A stretch of 64,000 nucleotides of DNA from Streptococcus mitis (GCF_005144795.1 NZ_SWFJ01000007.1:1-64000); one strand, 5' to 3'; shown: positions 1 through 9,000, counted from the stretch's first letter. Made by a program: numbers and translations. Notes: generated from the sequence alone by a model not told the origin.

Positions 1-77
1 CATATGATTCTTTCTAATGAGTTGTTTAGTCGCTTTTCATTATAGGTCATATGGGACTTTTTTTCTACACAAAAATA

Positions 78-127
78 GGCTCCATAATATCTATAGGGGA
101 TTTACCCACTACGAATATTATAGAGCC
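78..127. repeat. Imperfect inverted repeat, possible IS end remnant
   Basis: The arms GGCTCCATAATAT (78-90) and ATATTATAGAGCC (115-127) are inverted copies with one mismatch, around a 24-base centre. GGCTC...ATAATAT-like ends resemble terminal repeats of ISL3-family elements that litter pneumococcal genomes (from memory). No transposase is visible between or beside the arms, so this is either a solo end pair or simply a hairpin upstream of the next gene's promoter. Confidence 0.4.
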
Positions 128-193
128 GAAATCAATTGATAGCTCCTTTTTTGAATTAAAAAAATATTTTTAAGATAAAAATTCAAAAAACAC

Positions 194-222
194 TTGACAA
201 GTAAGTTGTATAGAGTTATAAT
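194..222 (+). promoter_or_regulatory. Sigma-A promoter of the binding-protein gene
   Basis: TTGACA at 194-199 and TATAAT at 217-222 are separated by 17 bases, which is a consensus promoter. The start codon is 31 bases downstream, with AGAAAGG as ribosome binding site. Confidence 0.85.
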
Positions 223-253
223 TATACAAAATTAACAGAAAGGTTGTTTATTT

Positions 254-1069
254 ATGAAATCAAAAAAATGGATATTTGTTTTATGTAGCTTTCTTGCAAG
301 TTTCTTCTTAGTGGCTTGCCAGTCGGGTTCTAATGGTTCTCAGTCAGCTCTTGAGGCCATTAAGCAAAAGGGGAAATTAGTTGTGGCGACTAGTCCTGAT
401 TATGCACCTTTTGAATTCCAAGCCTTGGTTGACGGGAAAAATCAGGTAGTCGGTGCAGATATTGATATGGCTCAGGCTATTGCTGATGAACTTGGGGTTA
501 AGTTGGAAATTTCAAGTATGAGTTTTGACAATGTCTTGACCAGTCTTCAAACTGGTAAGGCTGATCTAGCAGTTGCGGGAATTAGCGCTACTGACGAGAG
601 AAAAGAAGTCTTTGATTTTTCAATTCCTTACTATGAAAACAAGATTAGTTTCTTGGTTCGTAAGTCTGATGTAGAAAAATACAAGGATCTAACTAGTCTA
701 GAAAGTGCCAATATTGCAGCCCAAAAAGGGACTGTTCCAGAATCGATGGTCAAGGAACAATTGCCAAAAGCTCAATTGACATCCCTAACCAATATGGGTG
801 AAGCTGTTAATGAATTACAGGCTGGAAAAGTAGATGCTGTTCACATGGATGAGCCTGTTGCGCTTAGCTATGCTGCTAAAAATGCCGACTTAGCTGTCGC
901 AACTGTCAGCTTGAAGATGAAGGACGGCGAAGCCAATGCCGTTGCTCTTAGAAAAAATAGTGCTGATTTGAAAGAAGTGGTGGACAAGGTCATCCAAAAA
1001 CTCAAGGATGACGGTACCTACCAAAAATATCTTGAAAAAGCAGCAACCCTAACAGAAGTTGAAGAATAA
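254..1069 (+). CDS. Amino-acid ABC transporter substrate-binding lipoprotein
   Basis: A 271-residue extracytoplasmic receptor for polar amino acids. The N-terminus is a lipoprotein signal peptide with lipobox LVAC (residues 19-22), so Cys22 is the expected lipid anchor. A family-3 solute-binding domain starts at about residue 38 (KLVVATSPDYAPFEF), has the typical GADIDMAQAIA and TDERKEVFDFSIPYY blocks and runs to about residue 262. No permease or ATPase gene lies next to it, so it is an orphan receptor that must work with a transporter encoded elsewhere. It has its own consensus promoter and a terminator, so it is monocistronic. The substrate cannot be read from sequence. It resembles the product of pneumococcal SP_1394 (from memory). 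Confidence 0.85.
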   Translation: MKSKKWIFVLCSFLASFFLVACQSGSNGSQSALEAIKQKGKLVVATSPDYAPFEFQALVDGKNQVVGADIDMAQAIADELGVKLEISSMSFDNVLTSLQTGKADLAVAGISATDERKEVFDFSIPYYENKISFLVRKSDVEKYKDLTSLESANIAAQKGTVPESMVKEQLPKAQLTSLTNMGEAVNELQAGKVDAVHMDEPVALSYAAKNADLAVATVSLKMKDGEANAVALRKNSADLKEVVDKVIQKLKDDGTYQKYLEKAATLTEVEE

Positions 1070-1070
1070 G

Positions 1071-1108
1071 AAAAAAGCAGAGTTGGAGGTTATTCCAATT
1101 CTGCTTTT
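1071..1108. terminator. Bidirectional terminator between convergent genes
   Basis: The stem AAGCAGAGTTGGA (1075-1087) pairs with TCCAATTCTGCTT (1094-1106) with one G-U pair. It is flanked by an A run on the left and a T run on the right, so it can work for both strands. The last codons and stop codon of the minus-strand regulator lie inside the hairpin. Confidence 0.8.
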
Positions 1109-2361
1109 AAATAGTTTAAAACCTTTTCTAGATTTTCTAAGGATACCTTGGCAAATTGATAAGGGCAGGCATCCAAGTAAGCCTCCTCAAAGAAGTCCAA
1201 TTTCAGCTGACTGTGTTTTAGGCTGGCGATTTTAGGATACTGTCTGAGATCGAGCAATAAACCATCGTGTAGGGGATAATGAGGAAGGGGACAAGGTGTT
1301 TTAGTTAAGATTTCCTCGATTTGTTTTTGGTAAGTTTCCTGATTGGACAAGCGAGCCAGACGATTTTTCTCAAATAATTGACTGTCAATATAGAGTGATA
1401 AGGCCTTTTGCATGATGAGGTTGCTGTCGTAGTCTAGGATATTTTTGTAGGCCACAAAGGCTTCTTTGATAGCATTTGGCAGAATGAGTGCCGTAATCCG
1501 CAGGGCTGGAAAGAGGCTGGTTGAGAAGGACTTGATATAAATGACGCGCTCCTCTGTATCTAGATAGTGGAAGGTCTGGCCCTTTTTAGAGTCCAAATCC
1601 CCCAAATAGTCGTCCTCTACGATATAGACACCATACTTGGAAGCTAAGTCAAGAATGGCTCGTTTGTCCTGCTCAGAATAGGAATGCCCCAGAGGATAGT
1701 GAAAACGAGGAATGGTGTAGAAAAACTTAATTTTTCCTGTTTTGAAGTGGCCTTCCAGCTCCTCCAAGTCAATCCCATCAATGCCTCGTTCAATCGTTTG
1801 ATAGTCCAGACCTTGAGCAATCAAGAGGCGATTCATCCGATGGTAGGTCGGCTGTTCCACCAAGATTTCCTTGGCTTGGCTAGGAAAGGAAATTTGAGAA
1901 AGGATAAACAAGGCTTGCTGGGTTCCAGAAGTCAATATCAACTGGTCTGCCTTGCAGTAGAGAGCTTGGTCAAAGAGTAGTTTATGGATGGATTGTCTTA
2001 AGTCTTCTAATCCTTCTTGGTTGTCATAGTAGTTGAAGAGGTAGTTTTCTCGGCCAATCAAAGTTTCATTGATACAGAGTCGGAAATCATCATAGGCACT
2101 GGCATGTTCGTCAGTGACTTCGATTTCTAGATCCTGGTGTTGCCCTTGTTCTAGGACATAGTAACCACTCTGGGGCTTGGCATAGAGGTATTGTTCGTGC
2201 CGTAATTCCAGCAGGGCTCGTTGGATAGTATCCTTGCTACAGTGAAAGTCAAGGCTCAGTTGACGGATAGAAGGCAGGCGACTTCCCGTCGGAAAGCGTC
2301 CAGACTCGATGCCATTTTTCAGATAGGAAACGACCTCTTGGTACTTGCTTTGTTTCTTCAT
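1090..2361 (-). CDS. MocR-family transcriptional regulator (GntR HTH + aminotransferase fold)
   Basis: A 423-residue protein with an N-terminal GntR winged helix (about residues 5-72, with GSRLPSIRQL and CSKDTIQRAL) joined to a fold-type I aminotransferase-like domain. VEDDY (248-252) supplies the Asp expected to hold the PLP pyridine nitrogen, and the SFST motif after Lys277 is the expected PLP Schiff-base site. Family members bind PLP and regulate transcription rather than transaminate. The target genes are unknown. It lies divergent from budA and convergent with the binding-protein gene; the 141-bp divergent region, with back-to-back promoters, is the natural place for an operator. GGGAGG sits just before the ATG. 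Confidence 0.85.
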   Translation of the reverse strand: MKKQSKYQEVVSYLKNGIESGRFPTGSRLPSIRQLSLDFHCSKDTIQRALLELRHEQYLYAKPQSGYYVLEQGQHQDLEIEVTDEHASAYDDFRLCINETLIGRENYLFNYYDNQEGLEDLRQSIHKLLFDQALYCKADQLILTSGTQQALFILSQISFPSQAKEILVEQPTYHRMNRLLIAQGLDYQTIERGIDGIDLEELEGHFKTGKIKFFYTIPRFHYPLGHSYSEQDKRAILDLASKYGVYIVEDDYLGDLDSKKGQTFHYLDTEERVIYIKSFSTSLFPALRITALILPNAIKEAFVAYKNILDYDSNLIMQKALSLYIDSQLFEKNRLARLSNQETYQKQIEEILTKTPCPLPHYPLHDGLLLDLRQYPKIASLKHSQLKLDFFEEAYLDACPYQFAKVSLENLEKVLNYLKAELE

Positions 2362-2386
2362 TCCAGACCTCCCTTGATTTTGTTAC

Positions 2387-2415
2387 ATTGTACCTTTTTT
2401 TTTCCTTCTTGGCAA
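2387..2415 (-). promoter_or_regulatory. Promoter of the MocR-type regulator
   Basis: Read on the minus strand: TTGCCA (2415-2410), a 17-base spacer that includes a long A tract, then TACAAT (2392-2387). The start codon follows 25 bases after the -10 element. Confidence 0.65.
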
Positions 2416-2435
2416 TGTCTAAGGTGTTTCTCTCG

Positions 2436-2464
2436 TTCACATCTAGGGGCAAATGTGGTATACT
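2436..2464 (+). promoter_or_regulatory. Promoter of budA
   Basis: TTCACA (2436-2441), 17-base spacer, TATACT (2459-2464), 38 bases before the budA start. It faces away from the regulator's promoter, with 20 bases between the two -35 elements. Confidence 0.65.
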
Positions 2465-2502
2465 TAGGAGTAACATTTATAGAATAACAGACAAGAAAGT
2501 GA

Positions 2503-3234
2503 ATGGATAAGAACGTGCAGGAACCAGTGAAATTATTTCAATACAATACCCTTGGAGCCTTGATGGCTGGCCTTTATGGTGGTACCATGACAGTAGGAGA
2601 ATTGCTAGAGCATGGTGACCTTGGTTTGGGAACCTTGGATTCCATTGATGGGGAATTGATTGTCTTGGATGGCAAAGCTTATCAGGCTAAAGGCTCAGGA
2701 GAGCAACCGGAAATTGTAGAAGTGTCACCAGATGCCCTTATTCCTTACGCAGCAGTAGTACCGCATCAGGCAGAGGTCATTTTCCGCCAGCGCTTTGAGA
2801 TGACAGACAAGGAATTGGAAGAGCGAATCGAGTCTTATTATGATGGGGAAAATCTTTTCCGCTCTATCAAGATTCGTGGGGAATTTTCGCATATGCATGT
2901 GCGCATGATTCCCAAGTCGACACCAGATACCAAGTTTGCTGAGGTCGCAACTCGTCAACCGGAATATAGTCGTGACAATGTGGCGGGGACCATCGTTGGT
3001 TTCTGGACGCCAGAGATTTTCCATGGGGTCAGTGTGGCAGGCTACCATCTGCACTTCATTTCAGATGATTTGACCTTCGGTGGGCATGTCATGGACTTTG
3101 TCATTAAGGAAGGAATTATCGAAGTGGGAGCTGTTGACCAATTGGATCAACGTTTCCCAGTCCAAGACCGTCAATACTTGTTTGCTAAGTTCAATGTTGA
3201 CGAGATGAAAAAAGATATTGAAAAGGCAGAATAG
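2503..3234 (+). CDS. budA: Alpha-acetolactate decarboxylase
   Basis: A 243-residue cytoplasmic zinc enzyme that converts (S)-2-acetolactate to (R)-acetoin. This diverts pyruvate to a neutral end product and drains acetolactate away from branched-chain amino-acid synthesis. The zinc ligands of the family are present with the right spacing in YHLHF...GGH: His182, His184 and His195. The N-terminal half has the family blocks FQYNTLGALMAGLYGG and GDLGLGTLD. It is full length. Only 9 bases separate it from the next membrane-protein gene, so the two are probably cotranscribed. The divergent MocR-type regulator is a candidate controller, but nothing in the sequence proves it. Confidence 0.95.
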   Translation: MDKNVQEPVKLFQYNTLGALMAGLYGGTMTVGELLEHGDLGLGTLDSIDGELIVLDGKAYQAKGSGEQPEIVEVSPDALIPYAAVVPHQAEVIFRQRFEMTDKELEERIESYYDGENLFRSIKIRGEFSHMHVRMIPKSTPDTKFAEVATRQPEYSRDNVAGTIVGFWTPEIFHGVSVAGYHLHFISDDLTFGGHVMDFVIKEGIIEVGAVDQLDQRFPVQDRQYLFAKFNVDEMKKDIEKAE

Positions 3235-3243
3235 GAGAAGAGA

Positions 3244-3996
3244 ATGACTATTCATATCATTATTACCATGTTGCTGTTACTAGCTTTCTTGATAGGGAGC
3301 ATTTGGTATGCCAAAAAGAAATACCAGATTAATCTAGCTGTCTTGGGCTTGGGGGCTGTTGCTTTCTTTGTCTCTTCACAGATTTTAGAAAAACTGGTGC
3401 ATATCTTGGTTTTGCATCCTCAAAAAGACGGCAGTATTGCCCTCTTGCAAGACCATCCGCTTGTCTATATCATCTATGGCCTAGCCATGGCAGCATTTTT
3501 TGAGGAAACTGCTCGTCTTATTTTCTTCAAATGGTTGGAGAAAAAGAGAAGTTTGGAAAAGGCAGATGCCTTGGCTTATGGATTGGGGCATGGTGGCTTG
3601 GAGTTGATTTTCCTAGGCCTTACTAGTTTGATTAATCTCTACATCGTTCTCTCAGCAGTTCAAACGCAAAATCCACAGGTTATGCAATTGCTGTCTGAAA
3701 ATATGTTGAAAACTATCCAGTCGCTATCAGTCTGGCAGATTTATTTGCTTGGTTTTGAGCGAATTTTGGCTCTAGGTTTCCAATTGCTTTTGACTGTTTG
3801 GGTTTACCAAGCTGTTCGCCAGAAGAAATGGATTTATCTCCTAGCGGCCTATGGACTACATGCCTTCTTTGACCTGGCACCATCTCTAGCCCAAGTTGGC
3901 TGGCTGACAAGTCCAGTCTTGGTTGAAGTCATTCTACTAGTTGAACTGTTCCTAGTTGCCTATGGAACTAAGGCAATCTTTTGCAAAAAATCATAA
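3244..3996 (+). CDS. YhfC-family membrane protein, putative glutamic-type intramembrane protease
   Basis: A 250-residue polytopic protein with about seven hydrophobic segments. The family signature is clear: FFEETAR (residues 85-91), GHGGLE (115-120) and a late His-Asp motif (HAFFD). The Glu pair and His residues sit in membrane helices, as in CPBP-like intramembrane proteases, which is why YhfC proteins are classed as possible proteases. The substrate and role are unknown. AGGAGAAGAG before the ATG is a good ribosome binding site, and the gene follows budA by 9 bases. It ends just before an intrinsic terminator. Confidence 0.75.
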   Translation: MTIHIIITMLLLLAFLIGSIWYAKKKYQINLAVLGLGAVAFFVSSQILEKLVHILVLHPQKDGSIALLQDHPLVYIIYGLAMAAFFEETARLIFFKWLEKKRSLEKADALAYGLGHGGLELIFLGLTSLINLYIVLSAVQTQNPQVMQLLSENMLKTIQSLSVWQIYLLGFERILALGFQLLLTVWVYQAVRQKKWIYLLAAYGLHAFFDLAPSLAQVGWLTSPVLVEVILLVELFLVAYGTKAIFCKKS

Positions 3997-3997
3997 G

Positions 3998-4020
3998 AAA
4001 AGGGGGAAACCTCTTTTTTT
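3998..4020 (+). terminator. Intrinsic terminator after the budA pair
   Basis: AAAAGGGG pairs with CCTCTTTT around a short GAAA loop, and more T residues follow. It begins two bases after the stop codon. Confidence 0.7.
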
Positions 4021-4069
4021 ATTTAAAATAAGCTCAAGATTTTTTAGGGTCGTCAAATGGTCTTAAAAA

Positions 4070-4078
4070 TGGTATAAT
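4070..4078 (+). promoter_or_regulatory. Extended -10 promoter of murB-pot
   Basis: TGGTATAAT is a TGn-extended -10 element. The region 17 bases upstream (TCGTCA) is a poor -35, as is usual for extended -10 promoters. The start codon is 29 bases downstream. Confidence 0.6.
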
Positions 4079-4107
4079 GGAATGAATTTTGTAAAAGGAA
4101 GAGTGTC

Positions 4108-5013
4108 ATGTCAGTAAAAGAAAACATGCTTGAAATCTTAGAAGGGATTGATATCCGTTTCAAAGAACCCTTGCATAGCTATAGTTATACAAAAGTAGGT
4201 GGAGAGGCCGATTATTTGGTCTTTCCACGAAATCGTTTTGAGTTGGCGCGCGTTGTTAAATTTGCTAATCAAGAAAATATTCCTTGGATGGTTCTTGGAA
4301 ATGCTAGCAACATCATTGTTCGTGATGGTGGGATTCGTGGATTTGTTATCTTGTGTGACAAGCTCAATCATGTTTCCGTTGATGGCTATACCATCGAAGC
4401 TGAGGCTGGTGCTAACTTGATTGAAACAACTCGCATTGCCCTCCGTCATAGTTTGACTGGTTTTGAGTTTGCTTGTGGTATTCCTGGAAGTGTCGGTGGT
4501 GCTGTCTTTATGAATGCGGGTGCCTATGGTGGTGAGATTGCCCACATCTTACAGTCTTGTAAAATTTTGACCAAGGATGGAGAAATCGAGACCCTATCTG
4601 TCAAGGACTTGGCTTTTGGTTACCGCCATTCAGCCATTCAGGAGTCTGGTGCAGTTGTCTTATCAGCTAAATTTGCCCTAGCCCCAGGAAGCCATCCGGT
4701 TATCAAGCAAGAAATGGATCGCTTGACGCATCTACGTGAACTCAAGCAACCTTTAGAATATCCATCTTGTGGTTCGGTCTTTAAGCGTCCAGTAGGGCAT
4801 TTTGCAGGTCAGTTAATTTCTGAAGCTGGCTTGAAAGGCTATCGTATTGGTGGAGTAGAAGTCTCAGAAAAACACGCAGGTTTTATGATCAATGTCGCTG
4901 ATGGAACGGCTAAAGACTACGAGGACTTGATTGAGTCTGTTATCGAAAAAGTCAAGGAACACTCTGGCGTTACTCTTGAGAGAGAAGTTCGTATCTTGGG
5001 TGAAAGCAAGTAG
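4108..5013 (+). CDS. murB: UDP-N-acetylenolpyruvoylglucosamine reductase
   Basis: A 301-residue FAD enzyme that reduces UDP-GlcNAc-enolpyruvate to UDP-MurNAc with NADPH in cytoplasmic peptidoglycan precursor synthesis. The FAD-binding blocks [34 protein letters not shown] and the YRHS motif are intact. SCGSVF carries the proton-donating Ser of the short (type II) MurB class, and the C-terminal [10 protein letters not shown] carries the matching Glu. It is full length. An extended -10 promoter lies upstream and the pot genes follow after a 159-base leader with no terminator seen, so cotranscription with potABCD is likely. Confidence 0.96.
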   Translation: MSVKENMLEILEGIDIRFKEPLHSYSYTKVGGEADYLVFPRNRFELARVVKFANQENIPWMVLGNASNIIVRDGGIRGFVILCDKLNHVSVDGYTIEAEAGANLIETTRIALRHSLTGFEFACGIPGSVGGAVFMNAGAYGGEIAHILQSCKILTKDGEIETLSVKDLAFGYRHSAIQESGAVVLSAKFALAPGSHPVIKQEMDRLTHLRELKQPLEYPSCGSVFKRPVGHFAGQLISEAGLKGYRIGGVEVSEKHAGFMINVADGTAKDYEDLIESVIEKVKEHSGVTLEREVRILGESK

Positions 5014-5172
5014 GAAGCTGTAGTTGAAAAGCTGCTGCTATGTCATGGAAAGGGGGTGAAAGCCTATCGTCAGTGCAGAAGAATGTAGGCAGTTCAATCT
5101 CCTACGCGAGGTAGTAGCGGCCTGACAGAGCCCTGATCTGTTAATCTATGAAAAAGAAGGAATAAATGACAA
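5014..5172 (+). other. Structured murB-potA intergenic leader with two tiny ORFs
   Basis: This gap has no full gene. GTCAG (5069-5073) can pair with CTGAC (5122-5126), enclosing a GTAGG/CCTAC hairpin (5085-5089 with 5101-5105). Just before potA are ATG AAA AAG AAG GAA TAA (5148-5165) and, overlapping its stop as TAAATG, a second ORF of eight codons from 5166 that runs into the potA start. The arrangement would suit a translated leader affecting pot expression, but this is inference from pairing by eye. Confidence 0.35.
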
Positions 5173-6330
5173 TTGAAAAAACCAATTATTGAATTCAAAA
5201 ACGTCTCTAAAGTTTTTGAAGACAGCAACACCAAGGTTCTCAAAGATATCAACTTTGAGTTGGAAGAAGGGAAGTTCTATACTCTTCTAGGCGCGTCTGG
5301 TTCAGGGAAATCAACTATCCTTAACATCATTGCAGGTTTACTGGATGCGACGACAGGAGATATTTTGCTGGATGGTGTCCGTATCAATGACATCCCAACC
5401 AACAAGCGAGATGTGCATACGGTCTTCCAATCCTATGCCTTGTTTCCACATATGAATGTGTTTGAAAATGTTGCTTTTCCACTTCGCTTGCGTAAAATTG
5501 ACAAGAAAGAAATCGAGCAGCGCGTAGCGGAAGTTCTCAAGATGGTTCAGTTGGAAGGTTACGAAAAACGTTCCATCCGTAAACTTTCTGGGGGACAACG
5601 CCAGCGTGTGGCCATTGCCCGTGCCATCATCAACCAACCTCGTGTGGTTTTGCTGGACGAGCCTTTGTCAGCGCTGGACTTGAAATTAAGAACAGACATG
5701 CAGTACGAACTCCGTGAATTGCAACAACGATTGGGCATTACCTTCGTCTTTGTCACTCACGATCAGGAAGAAGCTCTTGCCATGAGTGACTGGATTTTCG
5801 TTATGAATGATGGCGAGATTGTCCAGTCTGGAACACCTGTGGACATCTATGACGAGCCGATCAACCACTTTGTTGCTACCTTTATCGGTGAGTCAAATAT
5901 CTTGCCAGGAACCATGATTGAGGACTACTTGGTTGAGTTTAACGGCAAACGCTTTGAAGCGGTCGATGGTGGGATGAAGCCGAATGAACCTGTCGAGGTC
6001 GTGATTCGTCCAGAGGACTTGCGTATTACCCTTCCTGAAGAAGGCAAGCTCCAAGTTAAGGTCGATACCCAGCTTTTCCGTGGGGTGCACTATGAAATTA
6101 TCGCCTATGACGAACTTGGGAATGAATGGATGATCCACTCAACCCGTAAGGCCATCGTGGGTGAGGAAATCGGTCTGGACTTTGAACCAGAAGACATCCA
6201 TATCATGCGTCTCAACGAAACTGAAGAAGAGTTCGATGCTCGTATCGAAGAATACGTAGAAATTGAAGAGCAAGAAGCAGGTCTGATCAATGCAATCGAG
6301 GAGGAAAGAGATGAAGAAAACAAGCTCTAA
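5173..6330 (+). CDS. potA: Spermidine/putrescine ABC transporter ATP-binding protein
   Basis: A 385-residue ATPase subunit that powers polyamine uptake. Walker [10 protein letters not shown] is at residues 40-48, followed by the Q-loop (FQSYALFPH), the [14 protein letters not shown] signature, Walker B VVLLDEP and the switch His in VTHDQEEA. The C-terminal third is a TOBE-like regulatory region ([10 protein letters not shown]). The in-frame start is TTG at 5173 behind AAGGA, 11 bases upstream. An ATG at 5166 is out of frame, but removing one A from the A run at 5176-5181 would put it in frame, giving MTIEKPIIEF. It overlaps potB by 20 bases. It is full length and closely matches the pneumococcal protein. 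Confidence 0.95.
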   Translation: MKKPIIEFKNVSKVFEDSNTKVLKDINFELEEGKFYTLLGASGSGKSTILNIIAGLLDATTGDILLDGVRINDIPTNKRDVHTVFQSYALFPHMNVFENVAFPLRLRKIDKKEIEQRVAEVLKMVQLEGYEKRSIRKLSGGQRQRVAIARAIINQPRVVLLDEPLSALDLKLRTDMQYELRELQQRLGITFVFVTHDQEEALAMSDWIFVMNDGEIVQSGTPVDIYDEPINHFVATFIGESNILPGTMIEDYLVEFNGKRFEAVDGGMKPNEPVEVVIRPEDLRITLPEEGKLQVKVDTQLFRGVHYEIIAYDELGNEWMIHSTRKAIVGEEIGLDFEPEDIHIMRLNETEEEFDARIEEYVEIEEQEAGLINAIEEERDEENKL

Positions 6331-7117
6331 ACTCTTTGTAGTGCCCTACATGCTTTGGATTGCCCTCTTTGTCCTGGCACCCTTGGTCTTGATTTTCGGA
6401 CAATCCTTTTTCAACATCGAAGGCCAGTTCAGTATAGAAAATTATAAATCTTACTTTGCTTCACAAAACTTGACCTACCTCAAAATGAGCTTTAACTCCG
6501 TGCTTTATGCAGGAATTGTGACCTTTGTGACCCTGCTTATCAGCTATCCAACAGCCTTCTTTTTGACCCGTCTCAAGCACCGTCAACTCTGGCTCATGTT
6601 GATTATCCTGCCTACCTGGATCAATTTGCTCCTTAAAGCCTATGCCTTTATCGGAATTTTTGGTCAGAATGGCTCTATTAACCAATTCTTGGAATTTATC
6701 GGAATCGGTTCGCAACAGTTGCTCTTTACCGATTTCTCCTTTATCTTTGTCGCAAGCTACATCGAGCTTCCCTTTATGATTTTGCCGATTTTCAATGTCT
6801 TGGATGATATGGATAATAACCTCATCAATGCCAGCTACGATCTAGGTGCGACCAAGTGGGAGACTTTCCGTCATGTCATCTTCCCTCTGTCTATGAACGG
6901 CGTGCGAAGTGGAGTTCAGTCGGTCTTTATTCCAAGCTTGAGTCTCTTCATGCTGACCCGTTTGATTGGTGGGAACCGCGTTATCACCTTGGGAACGGCT
7001 ATTGAACAGAACTTCCTAACCAATGACAACTACGGTATGGGTTCAACCATCGGTGTGATTCTCATTCTGACCATGTTCATCACCATGTGGGTGACCAAGG
7101 AAAGGAGAGAACGATGA
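6311..7117 (+). CDS. potB: Spermidine/putrescine ABC transporter permease
   Basis: A 268-residue inner-membrane permease of the binding-protein-dependent type, with six predicted transmembrane segments. The EAA loop that contacts the ATPase is visible as [21 protein letters not shown] chose the ATG at 6311 because GAGGAAAGAG directly precedes it; an upstream in-frame ATG at 6290 lies within potA and lacks a ribosome binding site. It pairs with PotC to form the channel. Its stop overlaps the potC start (ATGA). Confidence 0.94.
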   Translation: MKKTSSKLFVVPYMLWIALFVLAPLVLIFGQSFFNIEGQFSIENYKSYFASQNLTYLKMSFNSVLYAGIVTFVTLLISYPTAFFLTRLKHRQLWLMLIILPTWINLLLKAYAFIGIFGQNGSINQFLEFIGIGSQQLLFTDFSFIFVASYIELPFMILPIFNVLDDMDNNLINASYDLGATKWETFRHVIFPLSMNGVRSGVQSVFIPSLSLFMLTRLIGGNRVITLGTAIEQNFLTNDNYGMGSTIGVILILTMFITMWVTKERRER

Positions 7118-7887
7118 AAAAATTTGCCAACCTTTATCTAGGACTGGTCTTTCTTGTCCTCTACCTGCCGATTTTTTACCTGATTGGTTATGCCTTTAAT
7201 GCAGGCAATGACATGAATAGCTTTACAGGCTTTAGCTTGAGCCATTTTAAAACCATGTTTGTCGATGGTCGCCTTATGTTGATTGTGACCCAGACCTTTT
7301 TCTTGGCCTTTCTATCAGCCTTGATAGCGACCATTATCGGGACTTTTGGAGCTATCTATATCTATCAGTCTCGTAAGAAATACCAAGAAGCCTTTCTATC
7401 ACTCAATAATATCCTTATGGTTGCGCCTGATGTTATGATTGGTGCCAGCTTCTTGATTCTTTTTACCCAACTCAAGTTTTCACTTGGCTTTTTGACCGTT
7501 CTATCTAGTCACGTGGCCTTCTCCATTCCTATCGTGGTCTTGATGGTCTTGCCTCGACTCAAGGAAATGAATGGCGATATGATTCATGCGGCCTATGACC
7601 TTGGTGCCAGTCAATTTCAGATGTTCAAGGAAATCATGCTTCCTTACCTGACTCCGTCTATCATTGCAGGTTATTTCATGGCCTTCACCTATTCACTGGA
7701 TGACTTTGCCGTGACCTTCTTTGTAACGGGAAATGGCTTTTCAACCCTCTCGGTCGAGATTTACTCTCGTGCTCGGAAGGGGATTTCGCTAGAAATCAAT
7801 GCCCTGTCTGCCCTTGTCTTTCTCTTTAGTATTATCCTGGTTGTTGGTTATTACTTTATCTCACGTGAGAAGGAGGAGCAAGCATGA
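7114..7887 (+). CDS. potC: Spermidine/putrescine ABC transporter permease
   Basis: A 257-residue permease with six predicted membrane helices and the EAA loop AYDLGASQFQMFKEIMLPYL. It forms the heterodimeric transmembrane pore with PotB. The ATG at 7114 is preferred: it overlaps the potB stop as ATGA and has AAAGGAGAG upstream. A longer in-frame reading from 7087 would add nine residues inside potB with no ribosome binding site. It overlaps potD by 4 bases. Confidence 0.94.
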   Translation: MKKFANLYLGLVFLVLYLPIFYLIGYAFNAGNDMNSFTGFSLSHFKTMFVDGRLMLIVTQTFFLAFLSALIATIIGTFGAIYIYQSRKKYQEAFLSLNNILMVAPDVMIGASFLILFTQLKFSLGFLTVLSSHVAFSIPIVVLMVLPRLKEMNGDMIHAAYDLGASQFQMFKEIMLPYLTPSIIAGYFMAFTYSLDDFAVTFFVTGNGFSTLSVEIYSRARKGISLEINALSALVFLFSIILVVGYYFISREKEEQA

Positions 7888-8954
7888 AAAAACTCTATTC
7901 ATTTTTAGCAGGAATTGCAGCCATCATCCTGATCTTGTGGGGAATTGCGACTCATCTAGATAGTAAAATCAATAGTCGAGATAGTCAAAAACTGGTCATT
8001 TACAACTGGGGGGACTATATCGATCCAGAACTCTTGGAGCAATTCACAGAAGAAACAGGCATCCAAGTCCAGTATGAGACCTTTGACTCCAACGAAGCCA
8101 TGTATACCAAAATCAAGCAGGGTGGAACAACCTACGATATTGCCATCCCAAGTGAATACATGATCAACAAGATGAAGGACGAAGATCTCTTGGTTCCGCT
8201 TGATTATTCAAAACTTGAAGGTCTTGAAAATATCGGACCAGAGTTCCTCAACCAGTCCTTTGACCCAGGCAATAAATTCTCCATTCCTTATTTCTGGGGA
8301 ACCTTGGGAATTGTCTACAATGAAACCATGGTAGATGAGGCGCCTGAGCATTGGGATGACCTTTGGAAGCCAGAGTATAAAAACTCTATCATGCTCTTTG
8401 ATGGGGCGCGTGAGGTGCTGGGACTAGGACTCAACTCCCTCGGCTACAGCCTCAACTCCAAGGATACTCAGCAATTGGAAGAGACAGTGGATAAGCTCTA
8501 CAAGTTGACTCCAAATATCAAGGCTATTGTGGCGGACGAGATGAAGGGTTACATGATTCAGAATAATGCTGCTATCGGCGTGACCTTCTCTGGTGAAGCC
8601 AGCCAAATGCTAGAAAAAAATGAAAACCTACGCTATGTGGTACCAACTGAGGCCAGCAACCTTTGGTTTGACAATATGGTCATTCCCAAAACCGTCAAAA
8701 ACCAAGATGCAGCCTATGCATTTATCAACTTTATGTTGAAACCCGAAAATGCTCTTAAAAATGCGGAGTATGTCGGCTATTCAACACCAAACCTACCAGC
8801 TAAGGAACTGCTCCCAGAGGAGAAAAAAGAAGACAAAGCCTTCTATCCAGATGCTGAAACCATGAAACACCTAGAAGTTTATGAGAAATTTGACCATAAG
8901 TGGACAGGAAAATATAGTGACCTCTTCCTACAGTTTAAAATGTACCGGAAGTAG
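7884..8954 (+). CDS. potD: Spermidine/putrescine-binding protein
   Basis: A 356-residue extracellular receptor that captures polyamines for PotABC. A hydrophobic N-terminal segment (about residues 7-24) acts as signal peptide or anchor. There is no lipobox Cys, unusual for a Gram-positive binding protein but in line with pneumococcal PotD as I recall it. The mature domain starts with LVIYNWGDYIDPELL, the PotD/PotF family start, and contains the two-lobed fold blocks YFWGTLGIVYN and LWFDNMVIPKTVKNQDAAYAFINF. It is the last gene of the pot operon and is followed by a terminator. Confidence 0.95.
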   Translation: MKKLYSFLAGIAAIILILWGIATHLDSKINSRDSQKLVIYNWGDYIDPELLEQFTEETGIQVQYETFDSNEAMYTKIKQGGTTYDIAIPSEYMINKMKDEDLLVPLDYSKLEGLENIGPEFLNQSFDPGNKFSIPYFWGTLGIVYNETMVDEAPEHWDDLWKPEYKNSIMLFDGAREVLGLGLNSLGYSLNSKDTQQLEETVDKLYKLTPNIKAIVADEMKGYMIQNNAAIGVTFSGEASQMLEKNENLRYVVPTEASNLWFDNMVIPKTVKNQDAAYAFINFMLKPENALKNAEYVGYSTPNLPAKELLPEEKKEDKAFYPDAETMKHLEVYEKFDHKWTGKYSDLFLQFKMYRK

Positions 8955-8968
8955 GAGTAGAATGTAAG

Positions 8969-9000
8969 AAAACGAATCAGTCAAGCTGGTTCGTTTTTTT
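8969..9000 (+). terminator. Terminator of the pot operon
   Basis: AACGAATCAG (8971-8980) pairs with CTGGTTCGTT (8986-8995) around a five-base loop, with one G-U pair, followed by a run of T. Confidence 0.85.

Noticed and set aside
1684-1980. Plus-strand reading frame of 98 codons within the MocR-type gene
   Set aside because: It is a shadow of the minus-strand gene: no ribosome binding site, no recognisable protein pattern, and the regulator on the other strand has full domain support.
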